A DNA stretch of 64,000 nt from Sabellastarte sp. h YS-2021. Lineage: Eukaryota > Annelida > Polychaeta > Sabellida > Sabellidae. Both the position numbers and the translations under genes were made by a program. The stretch covers positions 121,531,530-121,595,529 of the forward strand of contig OZ024931.1 of assembly GCA_964017235.1 (NCBI GenBank). Direction: 5' to 3'. Below the pieces are notes generated by a model that made no database searches, had not been told where the DNA came from, and was given only the letters and a program-made list of their open reading frames with translations. This document shows, piece after piece, positions 34,422-46,767 of this stretch (positions within the stretch are counted from its first letter, which is position 1; every line of letters begins with the position of its first letter).

Positions 34422-36522
34422 CAAATGTATATAGCCTGGTGACACCCAATGCCTTCTACTGCAGCTATCAGGTTCACTATCCTTTGAAACCATAGCAGAA
34501 TTGAAAATAACCCGTTTCAAAGAGCAAGGCAATGAAAAGGTCTATATACTGACAAATCGAGATGCGTTCTTTTAACTGTACAAGTCTCACCATCCACTAA
34601 CATAGTAAACAGGCAGTGAACTGGTATGATCTGTCATCAACACTGAAGTGAAGATAAAATTCACGTCATCCGGCTACGAAAGAATGCCACTGTAAGGAAA
34701 CGAGTTAACACACTCATCCAGTTACTAGTAACCAATTGCGAAAATCCCAACAATGTGAAATTAAGGTACATGTAAAGACTTGTTTAACTGACCTCAACTA
34801 TTAGTGGTAGCCATCTCTTTCCAGCTTATCACAACCGATAAACTGCAAAATTGCAGCGATATCACCATCTCACTGGTGTTATCGCCCTTTTGTCGATCAA
34901 TTCATAAACAGCTTTTATGAAAACTGTTGTCTCTCGCATTTTATTTAATTATTAATTATTTAAAAAAGACATGTCCACAACTGCTTTAGAAACATGGCAA
35001 AGTACTCATTCCTGTTACTGTAACCTCTGTGAAAAGTAATGTATGGTTGCAAATAATAATCCTCTTACTATCTTAAGATGTAAGGTGTAGAATATCTGTC
35101 AATACTGAACAAACATTCCTCCTAACAGATTACTCCCAAATCCTCTACATCCTACTGAGGAGGAGATTTTTGTAACAGTAAAAAGGATTAAATGTCAGAA
35201 AAGGGACAAAAATAACTGCCCTGAGGCACTTTATCCCATTTCTAGCAATGTGTAGGAGTTTGCTCCTTCCCAGACCGAAGAAACACTATACTCCCGAGAT
35301 CACAAAATGAAGTTTTCCTGGACATCTGACCAAATGCACTTTTAATTCTACCAAAATCATCTAAGAGATAAGATAGAGAAAAGAAAGACTTGTAACACTC
35401 CTGATGAGTAACAAGTTGAAAAACTGGTCAACGCACTGCCCAAAACACATCCAGGATCATTGAAGACTACAATTACTATACATAGTCCAAGGTAGTACTG
35501 GATATTCTATGAGATTCCTGTTAATCCTTAAATCCTTGAAGACCTCCTGACAGAGGTACTGACTCCAAATTATTAAATTCCAAGATTTGACATGATTGTG
35601 CTGCAAGAAACACAGAGAACCTGTATTCTTGAACAAATCTGACAATGGGTACATATAGGTCTTATGTACCGGTGCCGGTTTCCAGCAGAAAAACCGGTAA
35701 AAATCCACAGAATGAATGAAAAGCCAATTGTTGAGATGAAACACAACTCCGGTCATCTGACAACCCGATTCCAGACCTTTGGGATGAATCACAGCTCCGG
35801 GAATCTGACAAACCGATTTCTGACCTTTGGGAGGTATGGAAACTCGATTGTCTTCGGATGACGTCATGCAGGTATTTTCCTCCGTTGAATGTTCCGACTG
35901 AACTTCACCGGATAAGTTTATCGCAGTGAAAAGCCCAGACGTGTACTCGGAACTTCTCCACAACGATGCATACTATGGGAAAAAGATGTCTGCCTCCATG
36001 GGGAAATCCTTTTGTCATGCTTTTCGATTGAAAAGTACGTGGTGAAAAAAGAGCCTCCAAAACGCCTGGCTATTAGAACCCGACGTATGAACAGCTTTAT
36101 AACAATCGAATAGTCGCTGCTCTTCACAGTGCCTTCCTTCGTTGCATAGCAACATGTAAACTGTCCCTGTCGGAGCTAGTATAACTGCCAACAGTTTCAG
36201 TTAAAATGTACCAAATCTTCTCAGATATGTGCAATAAAGTATTGTATAGTAGCTTTGGTCCTAAATTCTAACCTCCTGGTATTTAAGGAAAACTGAAATG
36301 AAGACTCCTCTTCCTCCATCAACGCCAAACTGAGCCGCCATGTTGAAGAAAGGTCATTTCAAACGTCAAAATATCATTTTCCCTCTGTAGATCCTTAATT
36401 TAGTCCTGAGAAGACATTGTCCAAACATATGTCTCACCACAGAACTCAAGAAAAAAGGTTCCAAAAACTCCAAAAATTAATAAAATACGAAATAAAAAAT
36501 ACACATCCACACTCTAGGATGG
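34141..36522. other. 5' half of DIRS element 2, no recognisable gene
   Basis: Contains a pure T tract of about 42 bases at about 34380-34421, not matched at the same place in element 1. It has a local duplication of a TCCGG-TCTGACAA-CCGATT stretch near 35747-35822 and the ACCGGT stretch near 35669. No RT or gag was recognised. Confidence 0.6.
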
Positions 36523-36731
36523 CCAACAAAAATAATGAAGGTTGTTTACTAGCGTGGTCACATGACCACTAGGGGGACATGCTAGTTCACACTCACTCAC
36601 TGGCCTCTTAAGGTTTCTTAAAACGTTTCTCAACGTTGGCCAGTGAGTTGGATGGCACCAACATATAGCAATGGTCAGGAAATGGTAAGTATTTATCTAA
36701 TAAAAATTAAAATTACAACAAAATTTTTCAA
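36523..36731. repeat. Second, inverted 3' terminus of DIRS element 2
   Basis: Reverse complement of 31113-31321. It replaces the expected 5' terminus and abuts inverted gene B. Confidence 0.88.
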
Positions 36732-37053
36732 ATTTGTCAGCATGTTGACTGGCATAATCATAAAACATGTTCCTTATTCCTTCTATGGTAGCAATCTTGA
36801 GTCTCAAAAAGTAGCGGTAGCTTCTGTTGCTGTGCTGAACTGCTCTGTCATATCGATTCTGCAGGTACTCTATTTCATTATTCATTAAGACCACCTGTTT
36901 ACAGGCAAGTCTGAACTTCTTGTTCATTTGTTTGATTTGATTTAACAGGTTCTGCCCATAATCATCATCATTGGTCAGAAAATCTGAATCAGTGGTATCA
37001 AAGCTACTGTCCATTTTGTACTCATAATCATTAAGTTCCATACCAGATTCCAT
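36732..37053 (-). pseudogene. Gene B copy 9, 5' fragment (inverted)
   Basis: Codons 1-107, cut at the same base as copies 7 and 8. The frame runs into the element and stops at 36697. Confidence 0.88.
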
Positions 37054-37504
37054 GATGAATAACATTGAAATTGCCTTCCTATATATATATACATGTAGTG
37101 GTAAGTCCCAGTGGCCTGAGTGCTATTGAAATTGTAATTTGTCCTTTGAGATGGGTTGACAGTGACTTTGAAATGGCTGCTCAATGGTCCACTGATAATG
37201 CATTGTCCTTTGTTCAGGCTAACTGCCATAAATCAGGCTTTGAATGGGAAGAGAAGATATGTCACTTGAGGAGTGGGTGGTAATTGCAATGTGGTAGTGG
37301 AGCCACTTTGGCAGGACTTGACTTTTGTCAGATGATGAGTATTTGGAGTTAAGCACGGATTGCAATCAAGAGTTGATCAGTGTCATTGTGTCATCAGATG
37401 TGGTATAAATATGCCCCACCAGGTAGGGTGTGTCAGAGATATACCTAAAACCTCTTGGTATTGCTATAGCTTGTGTGACCTTGCCAATTGTGCACTTTAT
37501 TAAC
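37054..37504. promoter_or_regulatory. Bidirectional A/B promoter (I1), 48-bp deletion on the B side
   Basis: 451 bp with (TA)6 at the B TATA. It lacks 48 bp present in other units (equivalent to 40268-40315), between the TATA run and the B ATG. That removes the AGGTCA half-site and the upstream ATGs. The A side is unchanged. Confidence 0.75.
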
Positions 37505-37915
37505 ATGGAGTCAGATATGGAAATTAGTGATTATGAACTGGAGATGGAAAGTAGCATGGACAGCAGTGTGTCTGATTTTTTGGATGATGATGACTATGGT
37601 GAAAAGTTACTGTACAGTCTGAAGCAGATGAACAAGAAGTTTAGACTTGCTTGCAAACAAGTGGTGCTGATGAACAATGAAATAGAATACCTACAGAACC
37701 GCTATGACAGAGCTGTGGATTGCAGCAGCAGGAGCTTCCGCTACTTCTTGAGACTGAAGATTGCTACTCTGGAGGGTATCCGAAACATGTTCTATGATTA
37801 TGCCAGCCAACATGCTGATAAGTTGGATGCGTTGCACCTGAAACTATTGAGAGAAGGCATCATTGAAGACGAACTGGATTTAGAAGCCTTAGATGGTGCT
37901 GATGTCCATTGTTAG
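37505..37915 (+). CDS. Gene A copy 9 (inverted)
   Basis: Intact, 136 aa, identical protein to copy 1. Confidence 0.82.
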   Translation: MESDMEISDYELEMESSMDSSVSDFLDDDDYGEKLLYSLKQMNKKFRLACKQVVLMNNEIEYLQNRYDRAVDCSSRSFRYFLRLKIATLEGIRNMFYDYASQHADKLDALHLKLLREGIIEDELDLEALDGADVHC

Positions 37916-38171
37916 TTGTTGTTGCATGAGTGAAATTTTGGAATACTATGCTTAGCATTTATCTGTGATAATAATCAAGACATTATAACCATATTGCACT
38001 GTGTAAATATGAATAGCAATTTGATGGAATCAATAAAAGTTGTATTGTTGAAACTGTATTTTCTGTTTTATGTAACCACTGAGAAACTTTGGTGTCTGTG
38101 CTCTAGCCACATAACTGATATTAGCTGCATAATTTCCTTGAAATTGGGCCGGCAGACAGGTGGGAAGAAGT

Positions 38172-38948
38172 CTGGTCCTGTCTGTATCTCAGAAACTATA
38201 AGGTGTGGTGTAAACTTGATTTAACCTTTGACCTTGCTGTAGTGACCTTGAAAATCATGGTATGACCATGATTTGACCTTGTCTTAGTGGCTTTGTCATT
38301 TAAAATGTTGCCCTGGCTGTATCTTACAAATGATAAGGTGTGCTGTGATCCTGACCTTTGACCTTGCTTTAGTGACCTTGACCTTTCAAATCTTGTCTGT
38401 GGTGTATCTGAAAAAGCCGCATGGTGTATAAAGTTTATGTGTTGTAGGGAAATTGGCTGAGTGGTGTGGGTATGCAGTGTCATGGTGTGACATTGATTTA
38501 ACTTTTGACCTTGCCGTAAAGACCTTGACCCTTTAAATTTTGTTGATTGTGTCTTGGAAAGCATGAGGGGTAGGAAGTTGATACTTTGTAGAAACTTTGG
38601 TAGGGTGTTGAAGGTGTGCAGTGTCATGGTGTGAGATTGATTTGACTTTTGACATAGCTGTGTATGACCTTGACCTTTAAAATCTTGTCTAGGCAATATC
38701 TCACAAGCCATGAGGTGCAAGAAGTTGATACTTGGTAGGGACATTGGTTTGGGTGGTGTAGGTATGTAGCGTCATGGCGTGACCTTGAATTGACCTTTAA
38801 CCTGGCTGTATTGACCTTGACCTGTAAAATAGTGTCCAGGCTTTGTCTGAAAAACCATAAGGTGTAGTTACTTGTTAGATATGTTGGTTCAAGGTTGTGG
38901 GTGTGAAGCATCATAGTATGACCTTGGTGTGACCTTTGACCTTGACTG
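38172..38948. repeat. AGGTCA-rich block (I1, type II, inverted)
   Basis: Reads TGACCT on the plus strand; U7-like type II. Confidence 0.85.
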
Positions 38949-39841
38949 TGCCAGAATGTTTCTACTGCCCTATTTGAGCCATATTTCTCATATCACAAAT
39001 ATATAAGCATTGCTGGAACTGACTACTGTACTTATTTTTATTATTGACAGCTATGCTTCAGTTGCTAACTAGATGAGTTAATAAATTGTACAACTTGAAA
39101 GCTTTTAGTTGATAAATGAATACGGTCATGTGGTGTTAAATTATCTTGTTTTGATAGTTTATCTTTACATAAGTTTTGTCTTTCTTGAGAGGTATTTCTT
39201 GTGAGGTTTGCTGTACTGGATTTACTTTGATGTATATAAAATAACCTTATCATAATTGTCTAAACATTAGCTCTTGAAAATTACAGATCACCACTGGGCT
39301 CTCCCAGAGAGGTGCACAACAGTGTATAATACTTTGACCCCCATTTTGGCCCGTGCATTTGTGCAGTGACCTTAACCTCACCCCAAGCATAAACCCAGCC
39401 ATTTGTAAGTAAAAATAGCAAGACTTACTGAAAGTTTGAGTGACATTCCAGAAACTATGTGCTAACAGCAGCAGTAGCAAAGTGAATGATTAGTGCTAGG
39501 CTTAGGAATAAGGCTGGCAAAGTGACTTCACCTAAAGTATTTGAGTTTTCAGTTAAAACCTGTCATTGAATTTTGTGTAAATAAGAATTAAGATTTTGTA
39601 TTGTATCAAGCATAAAGTAACGAGTAGATAGACACATAAGATTGGTAACATAATATTTTATTAAGAAATGCTATGTAAGACACAAGACGTGCACAACAGA
39701 ATTAATATCAAGGATATAAGATAAATACATTGAGTGAAATACACAATGGAAACATGTTTCTATTTAATTACAAAGTAGAATGTTCAGAATTATCACAGGT
39801 TGCATAATACCAATATGCTTGTATTTTGTCATCTTGGAAAA

Positions 39842-40258
39842 CTATGGGTTTTCAATGTCTTCATCATCAAGAGCATCTAGGTCTAATTCCTCCTCAATGA
39901 TGCCTTCAGTGAGAAGCTGTTCGTGTAGAGCATCTAATTTGTCAGCATGTTGACTGGCATAATCATAAAACATGTTCCTTATTCCTTCTATGGTAGCAAT
40001 CTTGAGTCTCAAAAAGTAGCGGTAGCTTCTGTTGCTGTGCTGAACTGCTCTGTCATATCGATTCTGCAGGTACTCTATTTCATTATTCATTAAGACCACC
40101 TGTTTACAGGCAAGTCTGAACTTCTTGTTCATTTGTTTGATTTGATTTAACAGGTTCTGCCCATAATCATCATCATTGGTCAGAAAATCTGAATCAGTGG
40201 TATCAAAGCTACTGTCCATTTTGTACTCATAATCATTAAGTTCCATACCAGATTCCAT
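39842..40258 (-). CDS. Gene B copy 10 (inverted)
   Basis: Intact, 138 aa, ENP tail. Confidence 0.85.
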   Translation of the reverse strand: MESGMELNDYEYKMDSSFDTTDSDFLTNDDDYGQNLLNQIKQMNKKFRLACKQVVLMNNEIEYLQNRYDRAVQHSNRSYRYFLRLKIATIEGIRNMFYDYASQHADKLDALHEQLLTEGIIEEELDLDALDDEDIENP

Positions 40259-40755
40259 GATGAATAAAGGTCACAAAAATACAGAATCACTGTGTTGGTA
40301 GGGTGTAACATGCATCATTGAAATTGCCTTCCTATATATATACATGTAGTTGTAAGTCCCAGTGGCCCGAGTGCTATTGAAATTGTAATTTGTCCTTTGA
40401 GATGGGTTGACAGTGACTTTGAAATGGCTGCTCAATGGTCCACTGATAATGCATTGTCCTTTGTTCAGGCTAACTGCCATAAATCAGGCTTTGAATGGGA
40501 AGAGAAGATATGTCACTTGAGGAGTGGGTGGTAATTGCAATGTGGTAGTGGAGCCACTTTGGCAGGACTTGACTTTTGTCAGATGATGAGTATTTGGAGT
40601 TAAGCACGGATTGCAATCAAGAGTTGATCAGTGTCATTGTGTCATCAGATGTGGTATAAATATGCCCCACCAGGTAGGGTGTGTCAGAGATATACCTAAA
40701 ACCTCTTGGTATTGCTATAGCTTGTGTGACCTTGCCAATTGTGCACTTTATTAAC
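40259..40755. promoter_or_regulatory. Bidirectional A/B promoter (I2)
   Basis: 497 bp with (TA)5, the U1 haplotype. Confidence 0.7.
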
Positions 40756-41166
40756 ATGGAGTCAGATATGGAAATTAGTGATTATGAACTGGAGATGGAA
40801 AGTAGCATGGACAGCAGTGTGTCTGATTTTTTGGATGATGATGACTATGGTGAAAAGTTACTGTACAGTCTGAAGCAGATGAACAAGAAGTTTAGACTTG
40901 CTTGCAAACAAGTGGTGCTGATGAACAATGAAATAGAATACCTACAGAACCGCTATGACAGAGCTGTGGATTGCAGCAGCAGGAGCTTCCGCTACTTCTT
41001 GAGACTGAAGATTGCTACTCTGGAGGGTATCCGAAACATGTTCTATGATTATGCCAGCCAACATGCTGATAAGTTGGATGCGTTGCACCTGAAACTATTG
41101 AGAGAAGGCATCATTGAAGACGAACTGGATTTAGAAGCCTTAGATGGTGCTGATGTCCATTGTTAG
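40756..41166 (+). CDS. Gene A copy 10 (inverted)
   Basis: Intact, 136 aa, identical protein to copy 1. Confidence 0.82.
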   Translation: MESDMEISDYELEMESSMDSSVSDFLDDDDYGEKLLYSLKQMNKKFRLACKQVVLMNNEIEYLQNRYDRAVDCSSRSFRYFLRLKIATLEGIRNMFYDYASQHADKLDALHLKLLREGIIEDELDLEALDGADVHC

Positions 41167-41422
41167 TTGTTGTTGCATGAGTGAAATTTTGGAATACTAT
41201 GCTTAGCATTTATCTGTGATAATAATCAAGACATTATAACCATATTGCACTGTGTAAATATGAATAGCAATTTGATGGAATCAATAAAAGTTGTATTGTT
41301 GAAACTGTATTTTCTGTTTTATGTAACCACTGAGAAACTTTGGTGTCTGTGCTCTAGCCACATAACTGATATTAGCTGCATAATTTCCTTGAAATTGGGC
41401 CGGCAGACAGGTGGGAAGAAGT

Positions 41423-42199
41423 CTGGTCCTGTCTGTATCTCAGAAACTATAAGGTGTGGTGTAAACTTGATTTAACCTTTGACCTTGCTGTAGTGACCTT
41501 GAAAATCATGGTATGACCATGATTTGACCTTGTCTTAGTGGCTTTGTCATTTAAAATGTTGCCCTGGCTGTATCTTACAAATGATAAGGTGTGCTGTGAT
41601 CCTGACCTTTGACCTTGCTTTAGTGACCTTGACCTTTCAAATCTTGTCTGTGGTGTATCTGAAAAAGCCGCATGGTGTATAAAGTTTATGTGTTGTAGGG
41701 AAATTGGCTGAGTGGTGTGGGTATGCAGTGTCATGGTGTGACATTGATTTAACTTTTGACCTTGCCGTAAAGACCTTGACCCTTTAAATTTTGTTGATTG
41801 TGTCTTGGAAAGCATGAGGGGTAGGAAGTTGATACTTTGTAGAAACTTTGGTAGGGTGTTGAAGGTGTGCAGTGTCATGGTGTGAGATTGATTTGACTTT
41901 TGACATAGCTGTGTATGACCTTGACCTTTAAAATCTTGTCTAGGCAATATCTCACAAGCCATGAGGTGCAAGAAGTTGATACTTGGTAGGGACATTGGTT
42001 TGGGTGGTGTAGGTATGTAGCGTCATGGCGTGACCTTGAATTGACCTTTAACCTGGCTGTATTGACCTTGACCTGTAAAATAGTGTCCAGGCTTTGTCTG
42101 AAAAACCATAAGGTGTAGTTACTTGTTAGATATGTTGGTTCAAGGTTGTGGGTGTGAAGCATCATAGTATGACCTTGGTGTGACCTTTGACCTTGACTG
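41423..42199. repeat. AGGTCA-rich block (I2, type II, inverted)
   Basis: Matches the I1 block. Confidence 0.85.
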
Positions 42200-43092
42200 T
42201 GCCAGAATGTTTCTACTGCCCTATTTGAGCCATATTTCTCATATCACAAATATATAAGCATTGCTGGAACTGACTACTGTACTTATTTTTATTATTGACA
42301 GCTATGCTTCAGTTGCTAACTAGATGAGTTAATAAATTGTACAACTTGAAAGCTTTTAGTTGATAAATGAATACGGTCATGTGGTGTTAAATTATCTTGT
42401 TTTGATAGTTTATCTTTACATAAGTTTTGTCTTTCTTGAGAGGTATTTCTTGTGAGGTTTGCTGTACTGGATTTACTTTGATGTATATAAAATAACCTTA
42501 TCATAATTGTCTAAACATTAGCTCTTGAAAATTACAGATCACCACTGGGCTCTCCCAGAGAGGTGCACAACAGTGTATAATACTTTGACCCCCATTTTGG
42601 CCCGTGCATTTGTGCAGTGACCTTAACCTCACCCCAAGCATAAACCCAGCCATTTGTAAGTAAAAATAGCAAGACTTACTGAAAGTTTGAGTGACATTCC
42701 AGAAACTATGTGCTAACAGCAGCAGTAGCAAAGTGAATGATTAGTGCTAGGCTTAGGAATAAGGCTGGCAAAGTGACTTCACCTAAAGTATTTGAGTTTT
42801 CAGTTAAAACCTGTCATTGAATTTTGTGTAAATAAGAATTAAGATTTTGTATTGTATCAAGCATAAAGTAACGAGTAGATAGACACATAAGATTGGTAAC
42901 ATAATATTTTATTAAGAAATGCTATGTAAGACACAAGACGTGCACAACAGAATTAATATCAAGGATATAAGATAAATACATTGAGTGAAATACACAATGG
43001 AAACATGTTTCTATTTAATTACAAAGTAGAATGTTCAGAATTATCACAGGTTGCATAATACCAATATGCTTGTATTTTGTCATCTTGGAAAA

Positions 43093-43509
43093 CTATGGGT
43101 TTTCAATGTCTTCATCATCAAGAGCATCTAGGTCTAATTCCTCCTCAATGATGCCTTCAGTGAGAAGCTGTTCGTGTAGAGCATCTAATTTGTCAGCATG
43201 TTGACTGGCATAATCATAAAACATGTTCCTTATTCCTTCTATGGTAGCAATCTTGAGTCTCAAAAAGTAGCGGTAGCTTCTGTTGCTGTGCTGAACTGCT
43301 CTGTCATATCGATTCTGCAGGTACTCTATTTCATTATTCATTAAGACCACCTGTTTACAGGCAAGTCTGAACTTCTTGTTCATTTGTTTGATTTGATTTA
43401 ACAGGTTCTGCCCATAATCATCATCATTGGTCAGAAAATCTGAATCAGTGGTATCAAAGCTACTGTCCATTTTGTACTCATAATCATTAAGTTCCATACC
43501 AGATTCCAT
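43093..43509 (-). CDS. Gene B copy 11 (inverted)
   Basis: Intact, 138 aa, ENP tail. Confidence 0.85.
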   Translation of the reverse strand: MESGMELNDYEYKMDSSFDTTDSDFLTNDDDYGQNLLNQIKQMNKKFRLACKQVVLMNNEIEYLQNRYDRAVQHSNRSYRYFLRLKIATIEGIRNMFYDYASQHADKLDALHEQLLTEGIIEEELDLDALDDEDIENP

Positions 43510-44006
43510 GATGAATAAAGGTCACAAAAATACAGAATCACTGTGTTGGTAGGGTGTAACATGCATCATTGAAATTGCCTTCCTATATATATACATGTAG
43601 TTGTAAGTCCCAGTGGCCCGAGTGCTATTGAAATTGTAATTTGTCCTTTGAGATGGGTTGACAGTGACTTTGAAATGGCTGCTCAATGGTCCACTGATAA
43701 TGCATTGTCCTTTGTTCAGGCTAACTGCCATAAATCAGGCTTTGAATGGGAAGAGAAGATATGTCACTTGAGGAGTGGGTGGTAATTGCAATGTGGTAGT
43801 GGAGCCACTTTGGCAGGACTTGACTTTTGTCAGATGATGAGTATTTGGAGTTAAGCACGGATTGCAATCAAGAGTTGATCAGTGTCATTGTGTCATCAGA
43901 TGTGGTATAAATATGCCCCACCAGGTAGGGTGTGTCAGAGATATACCTAAAACCTCTTGGTATTGCTATAGCTTGTGTGACCTTGCCAATTGTGCACTTT
44001 ATTAAC
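43510..44006. promoter_or_regulatory. Bidirectional A/B promoter (I3)
   Basis: 497 bp with (TA)5, the U1 haplotype. Confidence 0.7.
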
Positions 44007-44417
44007 ATGGAGTCAGATATGGAAATTAGTGATTATGAACTGGAGATGGAAAGTAGCATGGACAGCAGTGTGTCTGATTTTTTGGATGATGATGACTATG
44101 GTGAAAAGTTACTGTACAGTCTGAAGCAGATGAACAAGAAGTTTAGACTTGCTTGCAAACAAGTGGTGCTGATGAACAATGAAATAGAATACCTACAGAA
44201 CCGCTATGACAGAGCTGTGGATTGCAGCAGCAGGAGCTTCCGCTACTTCTTGAGACTGAAGATTGCTACTCTGGAGGGTATCCGAAACATGTTCTATGAT
44301 TATGCCAGCCAACATGCTGATAAGTTGGATGCGTTGCACCTGAAACTATTGAGAGAAGGCATCATTGAAGACGAACTGGATTTAGAAGCCTTAGATGGTG
44401 CTGATGTCCATTGTTAG
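44007..44417 (+). CDS. Gene A copy 11 (inverted)
   Basis: Intact, 136 aa, identical protein to copy 1. Confidence 0.82.
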   Translation: MESDMEISDYELEMESSMDSSVSDFLDDDDYGEKLLYSLKQMNKKFRLACKQVVLMNNEIEYLQNRYDRAVDCSSRSFRYFLRLKIATLEGIRNMFYDYASQHADKLDALHLKLLREGIIEDELDLEALDGADVHC

Positions 44418-44673
44418 TTGTTGTTGCATGAGTGAAATTTTGGAATACTATGCTTAGCATTTATCTGTGATAATAATCAAGACATTATAACCATATTGCA
44501 CTGTGTAAATATGAATAGCAATTTGATGGAATCAATAAAAGTTGTATTGTTGAAACTGTATTTTCTGTTTTATGTAACCACTGAGAAACTTTGGTGTCTG
44601 TGCTCTAGCCACATAACTGATATTAGCTGCATAATTTCCTTGAAATTGGGCCGGCAGACAGGTGGGAAGAAGT

Positions 44674-45455
44674 CTGGTCCTGTCTGTATCTCAGAAACTA
44701 TAAGGTGTGGTGTAAACTTGATTTAACCTTTGACCTTGCTGTAGTGACCTTGAAAATCATGGTATGACCATGATTTGACCTTGTCTTAGTGGCTTTGTCA
44801 TTTAAAATGTTGTCCTGGCTGTATCTTACAAATGATAAGGTTTGCTGTGATCCTGACCTTTGACCTTGCTTTAGTGACCTTGACCTTTCAAATCTTGTCT
44901 GTGCTGTATCTGTAAAAGCTGCATGATGTATAAAGTTTATTTGTTGTAGGGAAATTGGCTGAGTGGTGTGGGTATGCAGTGTCATGGTGTGACATTGATT
45001 TAACTTTTGACCTTGCCGTATAGACCTTGACCCTTTAAATTTTGTTGATTGTGTCTTGGAAAGCATGAGGCGTAGGAAGTTGATACTTTGTAGAAACTTT
45101 GGTAGGGTGTTGAAGGTGTGCAGTGTCATGGTGTGAGATTGATTTGACTTTTGACATAGCTGTGTATGACCTTGACCTTTAAAATCTTGTCTAGGCTATA
45201 TCTCAGAAGCCATAAGGTGCAAGAAGTTGATACTTGGTAGGGACATTGGTTTGGGTGGTGTAGGTATGTAGCGTCATGGCGTGACCTTGAATTGACCTTT
45301 AACCTGGCTGTATTGACCTTGACCTGTAAAATAGTGTCCAGGCTTTGTCTGAAAAACCATAAGGTGTAGGGAATTGTTACTTGTTAGATATGTTGGTTCA
45401 AGGTTGTGGGTGTGAAGCATCATAGCGTGACCTTGGTGTGACCTTTGACCTTGGC
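44674..45455. repeat. AGGTCA-rich block (I3, type I, inverted)
   Basis: Type I form as in U1. Confidence 0.85.
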
Positions 45456-46350
45456 TCTGCCAGAATGTTTCTACTGCCTTATTTGAGCCATATTTTTCAT
45501 ATCACAAATATATAAGCATTGCTGGAACTGACTACTGTACTTATTTTTATTATTGACAGCTATGCTTCAGTTGCTAACTAGATGAGTTAATAAATTGTAC
45601 AACTTGAGAACTTTTAGTTGATAAATGAATACGGTCATGTGCTGTTAAATTATCTTGTTTTGATAGTTTATCTTTACATAAGTTTTGTCTTGCTTGAGAG
45701 GTATGTCTTGTGAGGTTTGCTGTACTGGATTTACTTTGATGTATATAAAATAACCTTATCATAATTGTCAAAACATTAGCTCTTGAAAATTACAGATCAC
45801 CACTGGGCTCTCCCAGAGAGGTGCACAACAGTGTATGATACTTTGACCCCCATTTTGGCCCGTGCATTTGTGCAGTGACCTTAACCTCACCCCAAGCATA
45901 AACCCAGCCATTTGTAAGTAAAAATAGCAAGACTTACTGAAAGTTTGAGTGACATTCCAGAAACTATGTGCTAACAGCAGCAGTAGCAAAGTGAATGATT
46001 AGTGCTAGGCTTAGGAATAAGGCTGGCAAAGTGACTTCACCTAAAGTATTTGAGTTTTCAGTTAAAACCTGTCATTGAATTTTGTGTAAATAAGAATTAA
46101 GATTTTGTATTGTATCAAGCATAAAGTAACGAGTAGATAGACACATAAGATTGGTAACATAATATTTTATTAAGAAATGCTATGTAAGACACAAGACGTG
46201 CACAACAGAATTAATATCAAGGATATAAGATAAATACATTGAGTGAAATACACAATGGAAACATGTTTCTATTTAATTACAAAGTAGAATGTTCAGAATT
46301 ATCACAGGTTGCATAATACCAATATGCTTGTATTTTGTCATCTTGGAAAA

Positions 46351-46767
46351 CTATGGGCTTTCAATGTCTTCATCATCAAGAGCATCTAGGTCTAATTCCT
46401 CCTCAATGATGCCTTCAGTGAGAAGCTGTTCGTGTAGAGCATCTAATTTGTCAGCATGTTGACTGGCATAATCATAAAACATGTTCCTTATTCCTTCTAT
46501 GGTAGCAATCTTGAGTCTCAAAAAGTAGCGGTAGCTTCTGTTGCTGTGCTGAACTGCTCTGTCATATCGATTCTGCAGGTACTCTATTTCATTATTCATT
46601 AAGACCACCTGTTTACAGGCAAGTCTGAACTTCTTGTTCATTTGTTTGATTTGATTTAACAGGTTCTGCCCATAATCATCATCATTGGTCAGAAAATCTG
46701 AATCAGTGGTATCAAAGCTACTGTCCATTTTGTACTCATAATCATTAAGTTCCATACCAGATTCCAT
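46351..46767 (-). CDS. Gene B copy 12 (inverted)
   Basis: Intact, 138 aa, tail ESP. Confidence 0.85.
   Translation of the reverse strand: MESGMELNDYEYKMDSSFDTTDSDFLTNDDDYGQNLLNQIKQMNKKFRLACKQVVLMNNEIEYLQNRYDRAVQHSNRSYRYFLRLKIATIEGIRNMFYDYASQHADKLDALHEQLLTEGIIEEELDLDALDDEDIESP

Larger units (their letters stand above)
31113..36731 (-). mobile_element. DIRS element 2: decayed copy joining forward and inverted arrays
   Basis: 5619 bp, same family and same gene B insertion point as element 1. Its interior is clearly diverged from element 1 by substitutions and indels. Both ends are the same (3') terminus: 31113-31321 and 36523-36731 are reverse complements over about 209 bp, each flanked by gene B codons 1-107 pointing inward. 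The normal 5' terminus (ending CGCAATAAAA) is missing on the right, although its complement survives in the internal complementary region. A crossover inside the terminal repeat is the likely cause. Confidence 0.88.
36732..39432. repeat. Inverted unit I1 (type II), partial
   Basis: First unit of the inverted segment. Its AGGTCA block carries the U7 form of type II, so it resembles U7 more than the adjacent U8. Confidence 0.93.
39433..42683. repeat. Inverted unit I2 (type II)
   Basis: Complete unit, period 3251. Confidence 0.95.
42684..45941. repeat. Inverted unit I3 (type I)
   Basis: Complete unit, period 3258, with the 7-bp type I segment. Confidence 0.95.
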
